This document shows, one piece after another, positions 19,055-28,201 of a stretch of DNA of 64,000 nucleotides (positions are counted from its first letter, which is position 1; every line of letters starts with the position of its first letter). The notes beneath the pieces were generated by a model. That model made no database searches and was not told the origin of the DNA. It saw only the letters and a list, made by a program, of their open reading frames with translations. The DNA comes from Microbacterium testaceum StLB037 (GTDB lineage: Bacteria; Actinomycetota; Actinomycetes; Actinomycetales; Microbacteriaceae). The stretch lies in NCBI RefSeq assembly GCF_000202635.1, contig NC_015125.1:558001-622000 (forward strand). The letters are read 5' to 3'. The position numbers were made by a program, and so were the translations under genes.

Positions 19055-20361
19055 CCTCCGCGCTGCTCGCCTCGGCGGGCTTCGCGCGGGCCTTCACCCT
19101 CCTCGTCTTCGCGACGGTGTTCGGGTCCTCCGCCATCCGCGGCGTCGCCGGCGACGTGACCCTCGCCACCATCGTCCTCGGGCTCTGCCTGCTCGGCGTG
19201 GGCGTGCTCGGCGCGCGCCGACGCGAGATCGAGCTCGTGCGCCTCGCCCCCACCACCCTCGTGCTGTTCGTCGCGTGGGCCGGAGCGAGCGTGCTCTGGA
19301 GCGCCGATCCCGCGGCGAGCCTCGGCGGCTGGGCCGAGCTGGTGGCCGTGTCCTTCCTCGCCGTCGTCATCGGTCACGTGCGCGACGCCCTGCAGACCGT
19401 GCGCGCGCTGGGCGACGTGCTCCGCTGGCTGCTCGGCGCGTCGCTCGCGCTCGAGATCCTCAGCGGCATCCTGCTCGACGTCCCGATCCCGTTCCTGGGC
19501 ATCCAGGGCGACATCGCCGCGCTCGGTCCGGTGCAGGGGCTGTTCGGCACGCGCAACGTGCTCGGCTTCGTCACGGTCATCGCCCTGATCACGTTCCTCG
19601 TCGAGTACCGGACGCAGTCCGTGCGCGCAGGCGCGGCGATCGCCTCCGTCGTCCTCGCCGGCGCGCTCGCCGCCCTGAGCGGGTCGCCGACGGTGATCGC
19701 GGTCGCCGTCGCCACCGGGGCCGCGGCCCTCGCACTCACCCTCGTCCGCCGGATCCCCGCGCAGCGGCGCCCTCTGGCGCAGCTGATCCTCGGCGTCGTC
19801 GTGATCGCGACGGTCGCGACGGGGTACGGCGCGCGGGACGCGCTGGTCGCGCTCCTCGACGCGCGCGCCGACTTCTCTCTTCGCACCGACCTGTGGTCGC
19901 AGCTCCTGACCTACGTGGCCTACCGGCCGGTCGAGGGCTTCGGGTGGTACGGCCCGTGGTCGCCCGAGTCGTTCCCCTTCGCCACGCTCAACTTCACCCT
20001 CGGCGAGGAGCACACCTCGGCGCTGGACGCCTACCTCGACGTCCTCCTGCAGGTCGGGTGGGCCGGGCTCATCCTCTTCCTCACCCTCGGCGCGTTGGCC
20101 CTCGCGCGCGGCTGGCTCGTCGCGAGCGAGCGCCGCTCGGTCGTGCACGCGTGGGCACCCCTGACCCTCGTCGCCCTCCTCACCTTCTCGCTGTTCGAGA
20201 GCTTCACCCTCTCCGGCGCGGGTCTGCTGCTGCTCGTCGTGTGCGCGGTTCGCGCGGGGCAGTCCCGCTCCTGGCGGGAAAGCCTCGGGCTCCGGATGCC
20301 GCCGGCACCGGCGCCCGACACCGGTTCGGGCGTTCAGGGCCCGCCCACCGCTGCCGGGTAG
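19051..20361 (+). CDS. O-antigen ligase family membrane protein (second of the pair)
   Basis: This 436-residue multi-span protein follows the same plan as its upstream neighbour: tandem helices, ARADFSLRTDLWSQ and the loop motif RPVEGFGWYGPW, then three closing helices. It starts with GTG overlapping the upstream stop (GTGA), so both are translated from one message. The pair may be paralogues with different glycan substrates, or may act together. It precedes the galactofuranosyltransferase genes by 49 bases; a TAGACT box at the gene's end may be an internal promoter. Confidence 0.82.
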   Translation: MTSALLASAGFARAFTLLVFATVFGSSAIRGVAGDVTLATIVLGLCLLGVGVLGARRREIELVRLAPTTLVLFVAWAGASVLWSADPAASLGGWAELVAVSFLAVVIGHVRDALQTVRALGDVLRWLLGASLALEILSGILLDVPIPFLGIQGDIAALGPVQGLFGTRNVLGFVTVIALITFLVEYRTQSVRAGAAIASVVLAGALAALSGSPTVIAVAVATGAAALALTLVRRIPAQRRPLAQLILGVVVIATVATGYGARDALVALLDARADFSLRTDLWSQLLTYVAYRPVEGFGWYGPWSPESFPFATLNFTLGEEHTSALDAYLDVLLQVGWAGLILFLTLGALALARGWLVASERRSVVHAWAPLTLVALLTFSLFESFTLSGAGLLLLVVCAVRAGQSRSWRESLGLRMPPAPAPDTGSGVQGPPTAAG

Positions 20362-20410
20362 ACTCCGGGCTGGCCGCCCGACGGCCTGCGCCTTCGACGA
20401 AAGACCCTTC

Positions 20411-22324
20411 GTGACGTACACCCTGCAGAACGCCGTGCTCCCGCTCGACCGCGATCCCGACCTTCTCCCGCTCTACGTCGACCCCGAGACGTGGTCGACG
20501 ATCGACGAAGAGCCGGTCCGCGTGACCAACGTGGCGCAGCTGAGCAACGTGCTGGATCGCCACCGCGCGCGCATCGTCGCCGGCCGCCGCGTGTCGTTCG
20601 GCACCTACTTCAACGCGTTCCCCGCGTCGTACTGGCAGCACTGGACGGCCGTCCGGCACGTGCGCCTCACGGTGCGCACCTCGGGAGACGCGACGATCCT
20701 CGTCTACCGGTCGAACGGCGCCGGCACCAAGCAGCGCATCGAGACGCGCGAGGTGCGCGGGGAGTCCGCCGAGACCTCGTTCGACCTCGTTCTGGATCAG
20801 TACAGCGACGGCGGGTGGATCTGGTTCGACGTCGCCGCCGACCGTTCGGACGCGATGTTCGAGGGCGCCGCCTGGACGACCGAGGAAGAACCCGTCCGCC
20901 CGGGCAAGGCCAGTATCGGCATCACCACGTACAACAAGCCCGACTACTGCGTGAACACGCTCCAGGCGCTCGCCGACGCGCCCGACGTGCTCGACGTCGT
21001 GGACCGGGTCTTCCTCATCGACCAGGGCACCGATCTCGTCTCCGACCAGACGGCGTACCCCGAGGTCGCGTCGCGCCTCGGCGAGACCCTCCAGGTCATC
21101 CGCCAGCCGAACCTCGGGGGGTCGGGCGGTTTCGCCCGCGCCATGACCGAGACCCTGCAGCGCCCCGAGAGCGACTTCGTCCAGCTGCTGGACGACGATG
21201 TCCGCATCGAACCCGAATCGATCCGCCGGTCCGTCGTCTTCGGTCGCTACGCCTCGGTTCCCACGATCGTCGGCGCGCACATGTTCGACCTGCTCGACCG
21301 CCCGAAGCTGCACGCGTGGGCCGAGGTCGTCGACGACGCCCCCTTCATGTGGCGGGCGCTCTACCAGGAGCGCCTCCCCCACGACTTCAGCGTCGCGAAC
21401 CTGCGCCAGACCCCCACGCTGCACATGCGACTCGACGCCGACTACAACGGCTGGTGGATGTGCCTCATCCCCACGAGTATCCTGCGCGAGATCGGTCTGT
21501 CGCTCCCCGCGTTCATCAAGTGGGACGACGCGGAGTTCTGCCTTCGGGCTCGGGATGCCGGCTACCCCACCGTCTCCATGCCCGGTGTCGCGCTGTGGCA
21601 CGTGTCGTGGGTCGGCAAGGACGACTCGATCGACTGGCAGGCCTATTTCCACGCCCGCAACCGGATCGTCTCCGCGCTCCTGCACTCGCGCTCACCGCAG
21701 GGCGGCACGCTCATCCGGCACAGTCGGCGTCTCGACCTGAAGCACCTCATGATGATGCAGTACTACCCGGTCGAGCTCCGCCACCGTGCCCTCCGGGACG
21801 TGCTCTCGGGTCCCGCGCACATGCGGCGGACCCTCGCGACCGCGATGCCCGAGGCGCGCGCGATCGCGAAGAAGCATCCCGAGACGATCGTGCACAAGGA
21901 CTCGGGGGTGCCGCTGCGCTCCCGCCGCGGGCGTCAGGTGTTCCGGCGCCTGAAGCGGCACGAGTTCGACAGCCCCAGCGGCATGCGCCTGCGCGTGTTC
22001 ACCCTGCGCACCCTGCTGTCGCACTGGTTCCACACCCCGCGACCCGAGAACGTCGCGCAGCCCGAGGTCGAGTTCGGCAAGGCCGACGCCCACTGGTGGC
22101 GCGTGCCCTCCTTCGACAGCGCCCTCGTCAGCGCCGCCGACGGCTCGGGACAGAACATCTACACGCGCGATCGCGCGCAGTACCGCCGCATGCTGCGCGA
22201 GAGTCTGCGCCTGCACCGCCGTCTGCAGCGCGAGTGGCCCCGCTTGTCCGACCAGTACCGCCGCGCTCTGCCCGACCTCGTCTCCGAGGCCCAGTGGCGC
22301 GCCACCTTCGAGGAGCAGTCGTGA
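20411..22324 (+). CDS. glfT2: GlfT2-like galactofuranosyltransferase
   Basis: This 637-residue protein has an N-terminal beta-sandwich, a GT-A domain and a helical C-terminus, the architecture of mycobacterial GlfT2, a polymerising galactofuranosyltransferase using UDP-galactofuranose. Catalytic elements align: the metal-binding LLDDDVRI (D261-D263), the catalytic pair KWDDAEF (D372-D373) and the metal-binding His397 in LWHVSW. These lie close to D256/D258, D371/D372 and H396 of M. tuberculosis GlfT2. The GTG start has only a weak upstream GA-rich element. The stop overlaps the next gene. Galactan chain elongation on the inner membrane face is the likely role. Confidence 0.85.
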   Translation: MTYTLQNAVLPLDRDPDLLPLYVDPETWSTIDEEPVRVTNVAQLSNVLDRHRARIVAGRRVSFGTYFNAFPASYWQHWTAVRHVRLTVRTSGDATILVYRSNGAGTKQRIETREVRGESAETSFDLVLDQYSDGGWIWFDVAADRSDAMFEGAAWTTEEEPVRPGKASIGITTYNKPDYCVNTLQALADAPDVLDVVDRVFLIDQGTDLVSDQTAYPEVASRLGETLQVIRQPNLGGSGGFARAMTETLQRPESDFVQLLDDDVRIEPESIRRSVVFGRYASVPTIVGAHMFDLLDRPKLHAWAEVVDDAPFMWRALYQERLPHDFSVANLRQTPTLHMRLDADYNGWWMCLIPTSILREIGLSLPAFIKWDDAEFCLRARDAGYPTVSMPGVALWHVSWVGKDDSIDWQAYFHARNRIVSALLHSRSPQGGTLIRHSRRLDLKHLMMMQYYPVELRHRALRDVLSGPAHMRRTLATAMPEARAIAKKHPETIVHKDSGVPLRSRRGRQVFRRLKRHEFDSPSGMRLRVFTLRTLLSHWFHTPRPENVAQPEVEFGKADAHWWRVPSFDSALVSAADGSGQNIYTRDRAQYRRMLRESLRLHRRLQREWPRLSDQYRRALPDLVSEAQWRATFEEQS

Positions 22325-23283
22325 CCGCGTTCGATCCGGCCACCGCGACCATCGTCGTCGTCACCTACAACCGCACGCACCTGCTCACGCGCCTGCTCGA
22401 GAGCATCGAGCGGATGGACCCGGCTCCGGGGCACCTCGTCGTCATCGACAACGCCTCGACCGACGACACCACCGAGGTCGTCGAGGCGTTCCGCGATCGC
22501 CTTCCCACCGAGCTCGTCTACCGCCGTCTCGAGACGAACACGGGCGGTTCGGGCGGGTTCAGCGAGGGCATGCGCGTCGCTTACGAGCTCGGATCCGAGT
22601 GGATCTGGCTGATGGACGACGACGTCGAGGTGGTCTCGGACGGCCTCGCCCGCATGGGGCACTGGACGCCGCGCTTCCGCAGCATCCAGGGCCGACGCTA
22701 CGACTACGACGGCAGCGAGTTCTACTGGCAGTACCGCGTCGCCGAGTCGATGGCGATCCCGATCCCCTTCGCCCCCGCTGGCTTCGACGACTCGGGCTTC
22801 AAGCCGATGAACTCCGGCTGCTTCGAGGGCATGTTCATCCACCGCGACATCGTGGCGAAGATCGGGCTGCCCGACCCCCGGTTCTTCATCTACTGGGACG
22901 ACCAGCTCTACGGGTGGCTCGCCTCCCGCCAGACGCCCTCGGTCATCGTGAACGAGTTCGTGCTGCGTCGCACGCGCGAGATCAAGCAGTGGGACATGGG
23001 CATCCGGCACATGAACGCCTCGAGCGACGCGTACCGGTACTACATCATGCGCAACCGCGCCTACCTGCAGAAGTACTACCGCGAGCTCGGTGTCTACCGC
23101 CCGCTGCCCTTCACGGCGGGAACGGCGCTGACCTTCGTCAAGGAGCTCATCCGCCTGGTCGTCGTCGAGCGCAAGCTCCGCGGAACGAGCCACCTCTTCC
23201 GCGGTCTGCGTGACGGTCGCCGCATCCTGCGCGACGCGTCGTGGACGCCGATGCCGCCGCTGGAGCGCGCGCCCGTGACGTGA
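22321..23283 (+). CDS. GlfT1-like galactofuranosyltransferase
   Basis: This 320-residue GT2 enzyme begins IVVVTYNRTHLL and contains NTGGSGGF, the metal site LMDDDVEV at D99-D101 and YWDDQLYGW as acceptor/base segment. It lacks the N- and C-terminal extensions of the preceding gene. Size and pairing match GlfT1, which adds the first galactofuranose residues to the lipid-linked primer before GlfT2 elongates. The GTG start overlaps the GlfT2-like stop (GTGA). A rhamnosyltransferase role is possible from sequence class alone; the glf, glfT2 and Wzm/Wzt neighbours favour galactofuranose. Confidence 0.78.
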   Translation: MTAFDPATATIVVVTYNRTHLLTRLLESIERMDPAPGHLVVIDNASTDDTTEVVEAFRDRLPTELVYRRLETNTGGSGGFSEGMRVAYELGSEWIWLMDDDVEVVSDGLARMGHWTPRFRSIQGRRYDYDGSEFYWQYRVAESMAIPIPFAPAGFDDSGFKPMNSGCFEGMFIHRDIVAKIGLPDPRFFIYWDDQLYGWLASRQTPSVIVNEFVLRRTREIKQWDMGIRHMNASSDAYRYYIMRNRAYLQKYYRELGVYRPLPFTAGTALTFVKELIRLVVVERKLRGTSHLFRGLRDGRRILRDASWTPMPPLERAPVT

Positions 23284-23317
23284 CGGCGCGGAGGCCGTCG
23301 GCATCCGTCCGACGAGG

Positions 23318-24058
23318 TCAGCGCGTCGCGTAGTCCTCGTTGTAGCGGTCGAGCACCTCGGCGATCGGAGCGTCCATCGCGAGCCGCCCGCCGTCGAGGT
23401 AGAGCCCGCGCGTGCAGAAGCGGCGCAGATCCTTCTCGTTGTGGCTGACGAAGAAGAGCGTGCGTCCCTCGGCGAGCAGTTCGTCGATGCGGCGATAGCA
23501 CTTCTCCCGGAACGAACGGTCCCCGACGGCGAGCACCTCGTCGACGAGGAGGATCGGCTCATCGAGCTGCGACACCACCGAGAACGCCAGCCGCACCTTC
23601 ATGCCGTTCGACAGGTGCTTGTACGGGGTGTCGACGAAGTCGCCGATCTCGGCGAAGGCGATCATGTCGTCGAACCGACGCGCGACCTCGGCGCGCGGCA
23701 TCCCGTGCAATCCGGCGGTGAGGCGGACGTTCTCGCGCACCGTCAGGTCGCCCACGAAACCGCCGGTGATCTCGATGAGCGGGGCGACCCCGCCCTCGAC
23801 GACGACATCGCCCTCGTCCGGAAGCAGGACCCCCGCGACGAGCTTGAGCAGCGTCGACTTCCCTTGCCCGTTGCGGCCGACGACGCCGATCGACTCCCCC
23901 GGCTGCACACGGAACGAGACGTCGCGCAGCGCCCAGAACTCGTCGGGCCGCGACCGACGGGACGCCCCGCCGAAGAGGTCCTTCAGGGTGCGGCTCCCGC
24001 GGCGGTTCCGGCGGAACCGCACGCCGAGCCCGTGCGCCTCGATCGCGGGGGCGGTCAT
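23318..24058 (-). CDS. Wzt-type polysaccharide ABC exporter ATPase (short form)
   Basis: This 246-residue ABC ATPase has Walker A GRNGQGKST, the signature variant LSNGMKVRL, Walker B ILLVDEVLAVGD and an H-loop SHNEKD. The LSNGM form of the signature and the N-terminal region FWALRDVSF are typical of teichoic-acid and O-antigen exporters (TagH/Wzt/RfbE). It has no C-terminal sugar-binding domain, like mycobacterial Rv3781. The start overlaps the stop of the permease gene as ATGA. Together they would move a lipid-linked galactan across the membrane. Confidence 0.9.
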   Translation of the reverse strand: MTAPAIEAHGLGVRFRRNRRGSRTLKDLFGGASRRSRPDEFWALRDVSFRVQPGESIGVVGRNGQGKSTLLKLVAGVLLPDEGDVVVEGGVAPLIEITGGFVGDLTVRENVRLTAGLHGMPRAEVARRFDDMIAFAEIGDFVDTPYKHLSNGMKVRLAFSVVSQLDEPILLVDEVLAVGDRSFREKCYRRIDELLAEGRTLFFVSHNEKDLRRFCTRGLYLDGGRLAMDAPIAEVLDRYNEDYATR

Positions 24059-24849
24059 CACAGCTCCTTCAGCACGGGACGCTCGAGACGCGGGAACACG
24101 AGAAGACCGAGTCCCAGGATGCCGAGACTCACCGCCGCGCCCACGACCACGGTCAGGGTGTCCCACTGGTCGGGGAAGAATCCGACGCGGTACAGCGTGA
24201 AGATCCCGGCCAGCGGGTTGAACGCCGCGATGTCGGCGAAGACGCCGGGGAGGTTGCCGACGCCGTAGATGATCGGCGACGCGTAGAACAGGGCCCGCAG
24301 CACCAGCCGCGTGGTGCGCTCGAGATCGCCGAACATCACGCACAGGGGCGCCACGACGAGGCCGAGCCCCACGAGCAGGATCGTCTGCAGGAGGACCGCG
24401 AGAGGGAACGCCAGGAGGGCCCACGACACCTGCGCACCCCCGAAGACGGCGAACAGCACGAGCACGGGGATCGAGAAGAGGAACTCGACGCCCTTGCTGA
24501 CCACGATGCGGTTGACCCAGATCCACCGCGGGATCGACGTCGAACGGACGAGCCGGGCGTCTTTCTTGAACGCCTTCGTGAAGTCGGTCACCGCGGAGTT
24601 GAACCACACCCACGGCAGGAGGGCCGTGATGAGGAAGACGATGTACGGGTCCTCCCCCACGGAACGGTGGAAGACCTGGGTGAAGACGAACCAATAGATG
24701 CCGCTCATCACGAGCGGGTCGAGCACCGACCACAGGTACCCCAGCGCGCTCGTGGAGTAGCGCACGCGCAGGTCGCGCGACGACAGCAGCCACAGCGAGT
24801 GGAGGGAGCGCCGCACCGAGCCGGGGGCGCCGACGGCGGCGGGGGTCAC
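24058..24849 (-). CDS. Wzm-type polysaccharide ABC exporter permease
   Basis: This 263-residue ABC-2 permease has six hydrophobic helices and the amphipathic entry segment RDLRVRYSTSALGYLWSVLDP typical of Wzm/TagG proteins. It pairs with the ATPase directly downstream. The GTG start at 24847-24849 is confirmed by TAGGAT 6 bases upstream (24856-24861), so the message is probably leaderless. Convergent to the GlfT genes, it completes a galactan module like that of mycobacteria (Rv3781-Rv3783). Confidence 0.9.
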   Translation of the reverse strand: MTPAAVGAPGSVRRSLHSLWLLSSRDLRVRYSTSALGYLWSVLDPLVMSGIYWFVFTQVFHRSVGEDPYIVFLITALLPWVWFNSAVTDFTKAFKKDARLVRSTSIPRWIWVNRIVVSKGVEFLFSIPVLVLFAVFGGAQVSWALLAFPLAVLLQTILLVGLGLVVAPLCVMFGDLERTTRLVLRALFYASPIIYGVGNLPGVFADIAAFNPLAGIFTLYRVGFFPDQWDTLTVVVGAAVSLGILGLGLLVFPRLERPVLKEL

Positions 24850-24855
24850 CAGAGA

Positions 24856-24861
24856 ATCCTA
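24856..24861 (-). promoter_or_regulatory. -10 box of the wzm-wzt operon
   Basis: On the reverse strand this is TAGGAT, six bases before the GTG start of the permease, an ideal leaderless spacing. Confidence 0.6.
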
Positions 24862-24871
24862 CGTGCGAGCG

Positions 24872-26911
24872 TCATCCGAGGCTGGGCGGCAACTGCTCGG
24901 CCAACGAGGGGGCGAGGGTCGTGGCGTAGGTGCGCGAGAGATGGTTGTCGTCGCGGTAGAGCGCCACGTTGCCGACCACGCCGACGCAGACGTCGTCGGG
25001 GCAGATCCACGGCGTCAGATCGACGAGCTGCACGCCCGCGCGGTCCAGGACCGCCGCGGGATTGTCGTCGGCGAGGGAACCCGCGCGCGGGACGGCGCAG
25101 TCCACGGGGTCGGAGGACTCCGCCACGCAGCTGTACATGTCGAAGGGGAAACGCGGGTTGTCCCGCACGCCGAGGACCTCGATCCCCGCGTCGCCCATGC
25201 GATCGAGGAAGCGGTCGATACCGGGGCGCACGGCCTCGTCGAGTTCGCCCCAGTCCGAACGGGTCACGACGGTGAGGACGGCATCCGGTCGGATCCGCTC
25301 CACGTGCTCGATCGCGGCCTCACGCCACTCGTCGCACTGGTCGTCCATCCCGGGCTCGTCCAGTCCCATGGAGCACCCGCCCTTGGCGAGCATGACCACT
25401 CCCCACCCGTTCTCCTCTGCGACGGGCAGGAGGGCGGCGGTCATCTGCTGCGAGTGGGAGTCGCCGACCACGACGATCGTGTGCGCGGCCCGCGCGGTGT
25501 GCGGGGTCTCCCAGCACGACACGTTCAGGATGCCGTTCTCGGGCACGCGATCGCCCGAGCAGGGCCGGTCGAGTTGCATCCACTCCTCCTCGAGCGCGGT
25601 GGGCAGCGGGAGGAGAGCGGCGTCGGCGGGCGGCTCGGGAAGCGTGGGGTCGCGCAGGACCGCGGCCCCCGGGTTCGTCACGGCGGCGCGAGCCGCGATG
25701 CTGCGGGCCTCCACCTCGTTCGAGACCTGCCACGCGCTGAGCGGGAGCACGACCACCGCGGTCGCCGCGACGAGGACGGCGACCGGGACCGATCGCGAGG
25801 GGTCGCCCTTGCGCCACGCGCGCACGGGCGTGTCCACGACGGCCGTGAGGGCACGGGCGAGCGCGAGGGACAGCACGATGATGAGCGTTCCGCCGACGAA
25901 GCCGGCGCTGTCGCTGCCGGTCAGCACGAGGAAGGTGATCAGCAGCGGCCAGTGCACCAGATAGAGCGCGTAGGCGTCGCGACCGAGCAGCTGGAGGGGT
26001 CGGGATGCCAAGAACCGGGCGGGTCCGCGAGCCTCCTCGCCGCTGCCCGAGACGACCACGGCGGCCGCGCACAGCACCGGCCAGAGCGCGAGATAGCCGG
26101 GGAACCCTCCCTGCACGTCCAGGACGAGGCCGACGACGAGCAGGCCGGCGAGCCCCGCCCATCCGAGCACGGCACGAAGGCGCGGACGAAGTCGGAGGTG
26201 CGGCAGGGCGATGACCAGGAGCGAACCGGCGGCGAACTCCCAGAGCCGCGCCCCCGTGTCGAAGTACGCGCTCTGCTGCGCCGCGTCCGTTCGCACGATC
26301 GAGTACCACAGCGACAGGACGAACACGGCCCCGAAAACCCCGCCGACGACCCGGTCGGGTGACAGGCGGAATCGTCGGACGACGGCCTGGCAGATCGCCA
26401 GCAGCACGACCCACAGCACGAAGGCCTGCCCCTGCACGGACATCGACCAGAAGTGCTGGAGGGGACTCGGGGTCTCGACGCGCGCGTAGTAGTTGACGGA
26501 GTCCGCGGCCAGCACCCAGTTCTGCACGTACAGCAGAGAGGCCCAGGTCTGCTCCCACGTCGCACGCCAGGTGGAGGGCGGGAAGAACGTCCACGCGAGG
26601 GCGAGAACCCCCACCAGGGTCACGGCCGCCGCGGGGAGGAGGCGGCGGAAGATGCCGATGAGGTGCAGGACAGGGCGCACCGGTGACGGTCCGTCCATGC
26701 GGCGGACGAATCCCCGGGTGAGGAAGAACGCCGACAGCATGAGGAAGACGTCGACACCGCCGGAGACCCGACCGATCCACACGTGATACGTGACGACCAG
26801 CAGAATGGCCACGGCGCGCAGGCCGTCGATGTCGGAGCGATATGCCCAGCGCCCCTCGTCCGCCCGTCCGGCGAGGGCAGGACGGCCCGCGGAGGCCTGG
26901 GTCACACGCAC
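24872..26911 (-). CDS. Acyltransferase 3 / SGNH-hydrolase fusion, glycan O-acyltransferase
   Basis: This 679-residue OatA-like protein has an N-terminal acyltransferase-3 domain of about ten helices (start YRSDIDGLRAVAILLV with its conserved DGLRA and a following YH). The C-terminal extracytoplasmic SGNH domain has the nucleophile Ser in VVGDSHSQQ and the Asp-His pair in DDNHLS. Such proteins carry acyl groups across the membrane and add them to polysaccharide or peptidoglycan. The GTG start at 26909-26911 has GAGG upstream and lies 7 bases after the glf stop, so O-acetylation of the galactofuranose polymer is a fair inference. Confidence 0.88.
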   Translation of the reverse strand: MRVTQASAGRPALAGRADEGRWAYRSDIDGLRAVAILLVVTYHVWIGRVSGGVDVFLMLSAFFLTRGFVRRMDGPSPVRPVLHLIGIFRRLLPAAAVTLVGVLALAWTFFPPSTWRATWEQTWASLLYVQNWVLAADSVNYYARVETPSPLQHFWSMSVQGQAFVLWVVLLAICQAVVRRFRLSPDRVVGGVFGAVFVLSLWYSIVRTDAAQQSAYFDTGARLWEFAAGSLLVIALPHLRLRPRLRAVLGWAGLAGLLVVGLVLDVQGGFPGYLALWPVLCAAAVVVSGSGEEARGPARFLASRPLQLLGRDAYALYLVHWPLLITFLVLTGSDSAGFVGGTLIIVLSLALARALTAVVDTPVRAWRKGDPSRSVPVAVLVAATAVVVLPLSAWQVSNEVEARSIAARAAVTNPGAAVLRDPTLPEPPADAALLPLPTALEEEWMQLDRPCSGDRVPENGILNVSCWETPHTARAAHTIVVVGDSHSQQMTAALLPVAEENGWGVVMLAKGGCSMGLDEPGMDDQCDEWREAAIEHVERIRPDAVLTVVTRSDWGELDEAVRPGIDRFLDRMGDAGIEVLGVRDNPRFPFDMYSCVAESSDPVDCAVPRAGSLADDNPAAVLDRAGVQLVDLTPWICPDDVCVGVVGNVALYRDDNHLSRTYATTLAPSLAEQLPPSLG

Positions 26912-26918
26912 GGGGACC

Positions 26919-28100
<1,182 letters not shown>

Positions 28101-28159
28101 CCGGCGGGCCTCTGGACGCTTGCACGGAACGGCTCAGCGGGCGCGCAGAGACCGTCCGA

Positions 28160-28165
28160 TACGAT
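28160..28165 (+). promoter_or_regulatory. -10 box of the second polysaccharide cluster
   Basis: TACGAT lies 3 bases before a GTG at 28169 and 36 bases before the ATG at 28202. With transcription starting near 28172, the ATG at 28202 with its GGAGA site is the better start. This is the only promoter evident for the run of closely spaced genes up to 36696. Confidence 0.5.
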
Positions 28166-28201
28166 GGCGTGTCGAAAACGGAACTGACGGAGACGGATCG
28201 T

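Noticed and set aside
23297..23313. GTCGG/CCGAC hairpin between the GlfT1-like and wzt genes as a terminator
   Set aside because: There are only five pairs and no T run; it also includes a copy of the abundant GGCATCC heptamer, so it may be chance.
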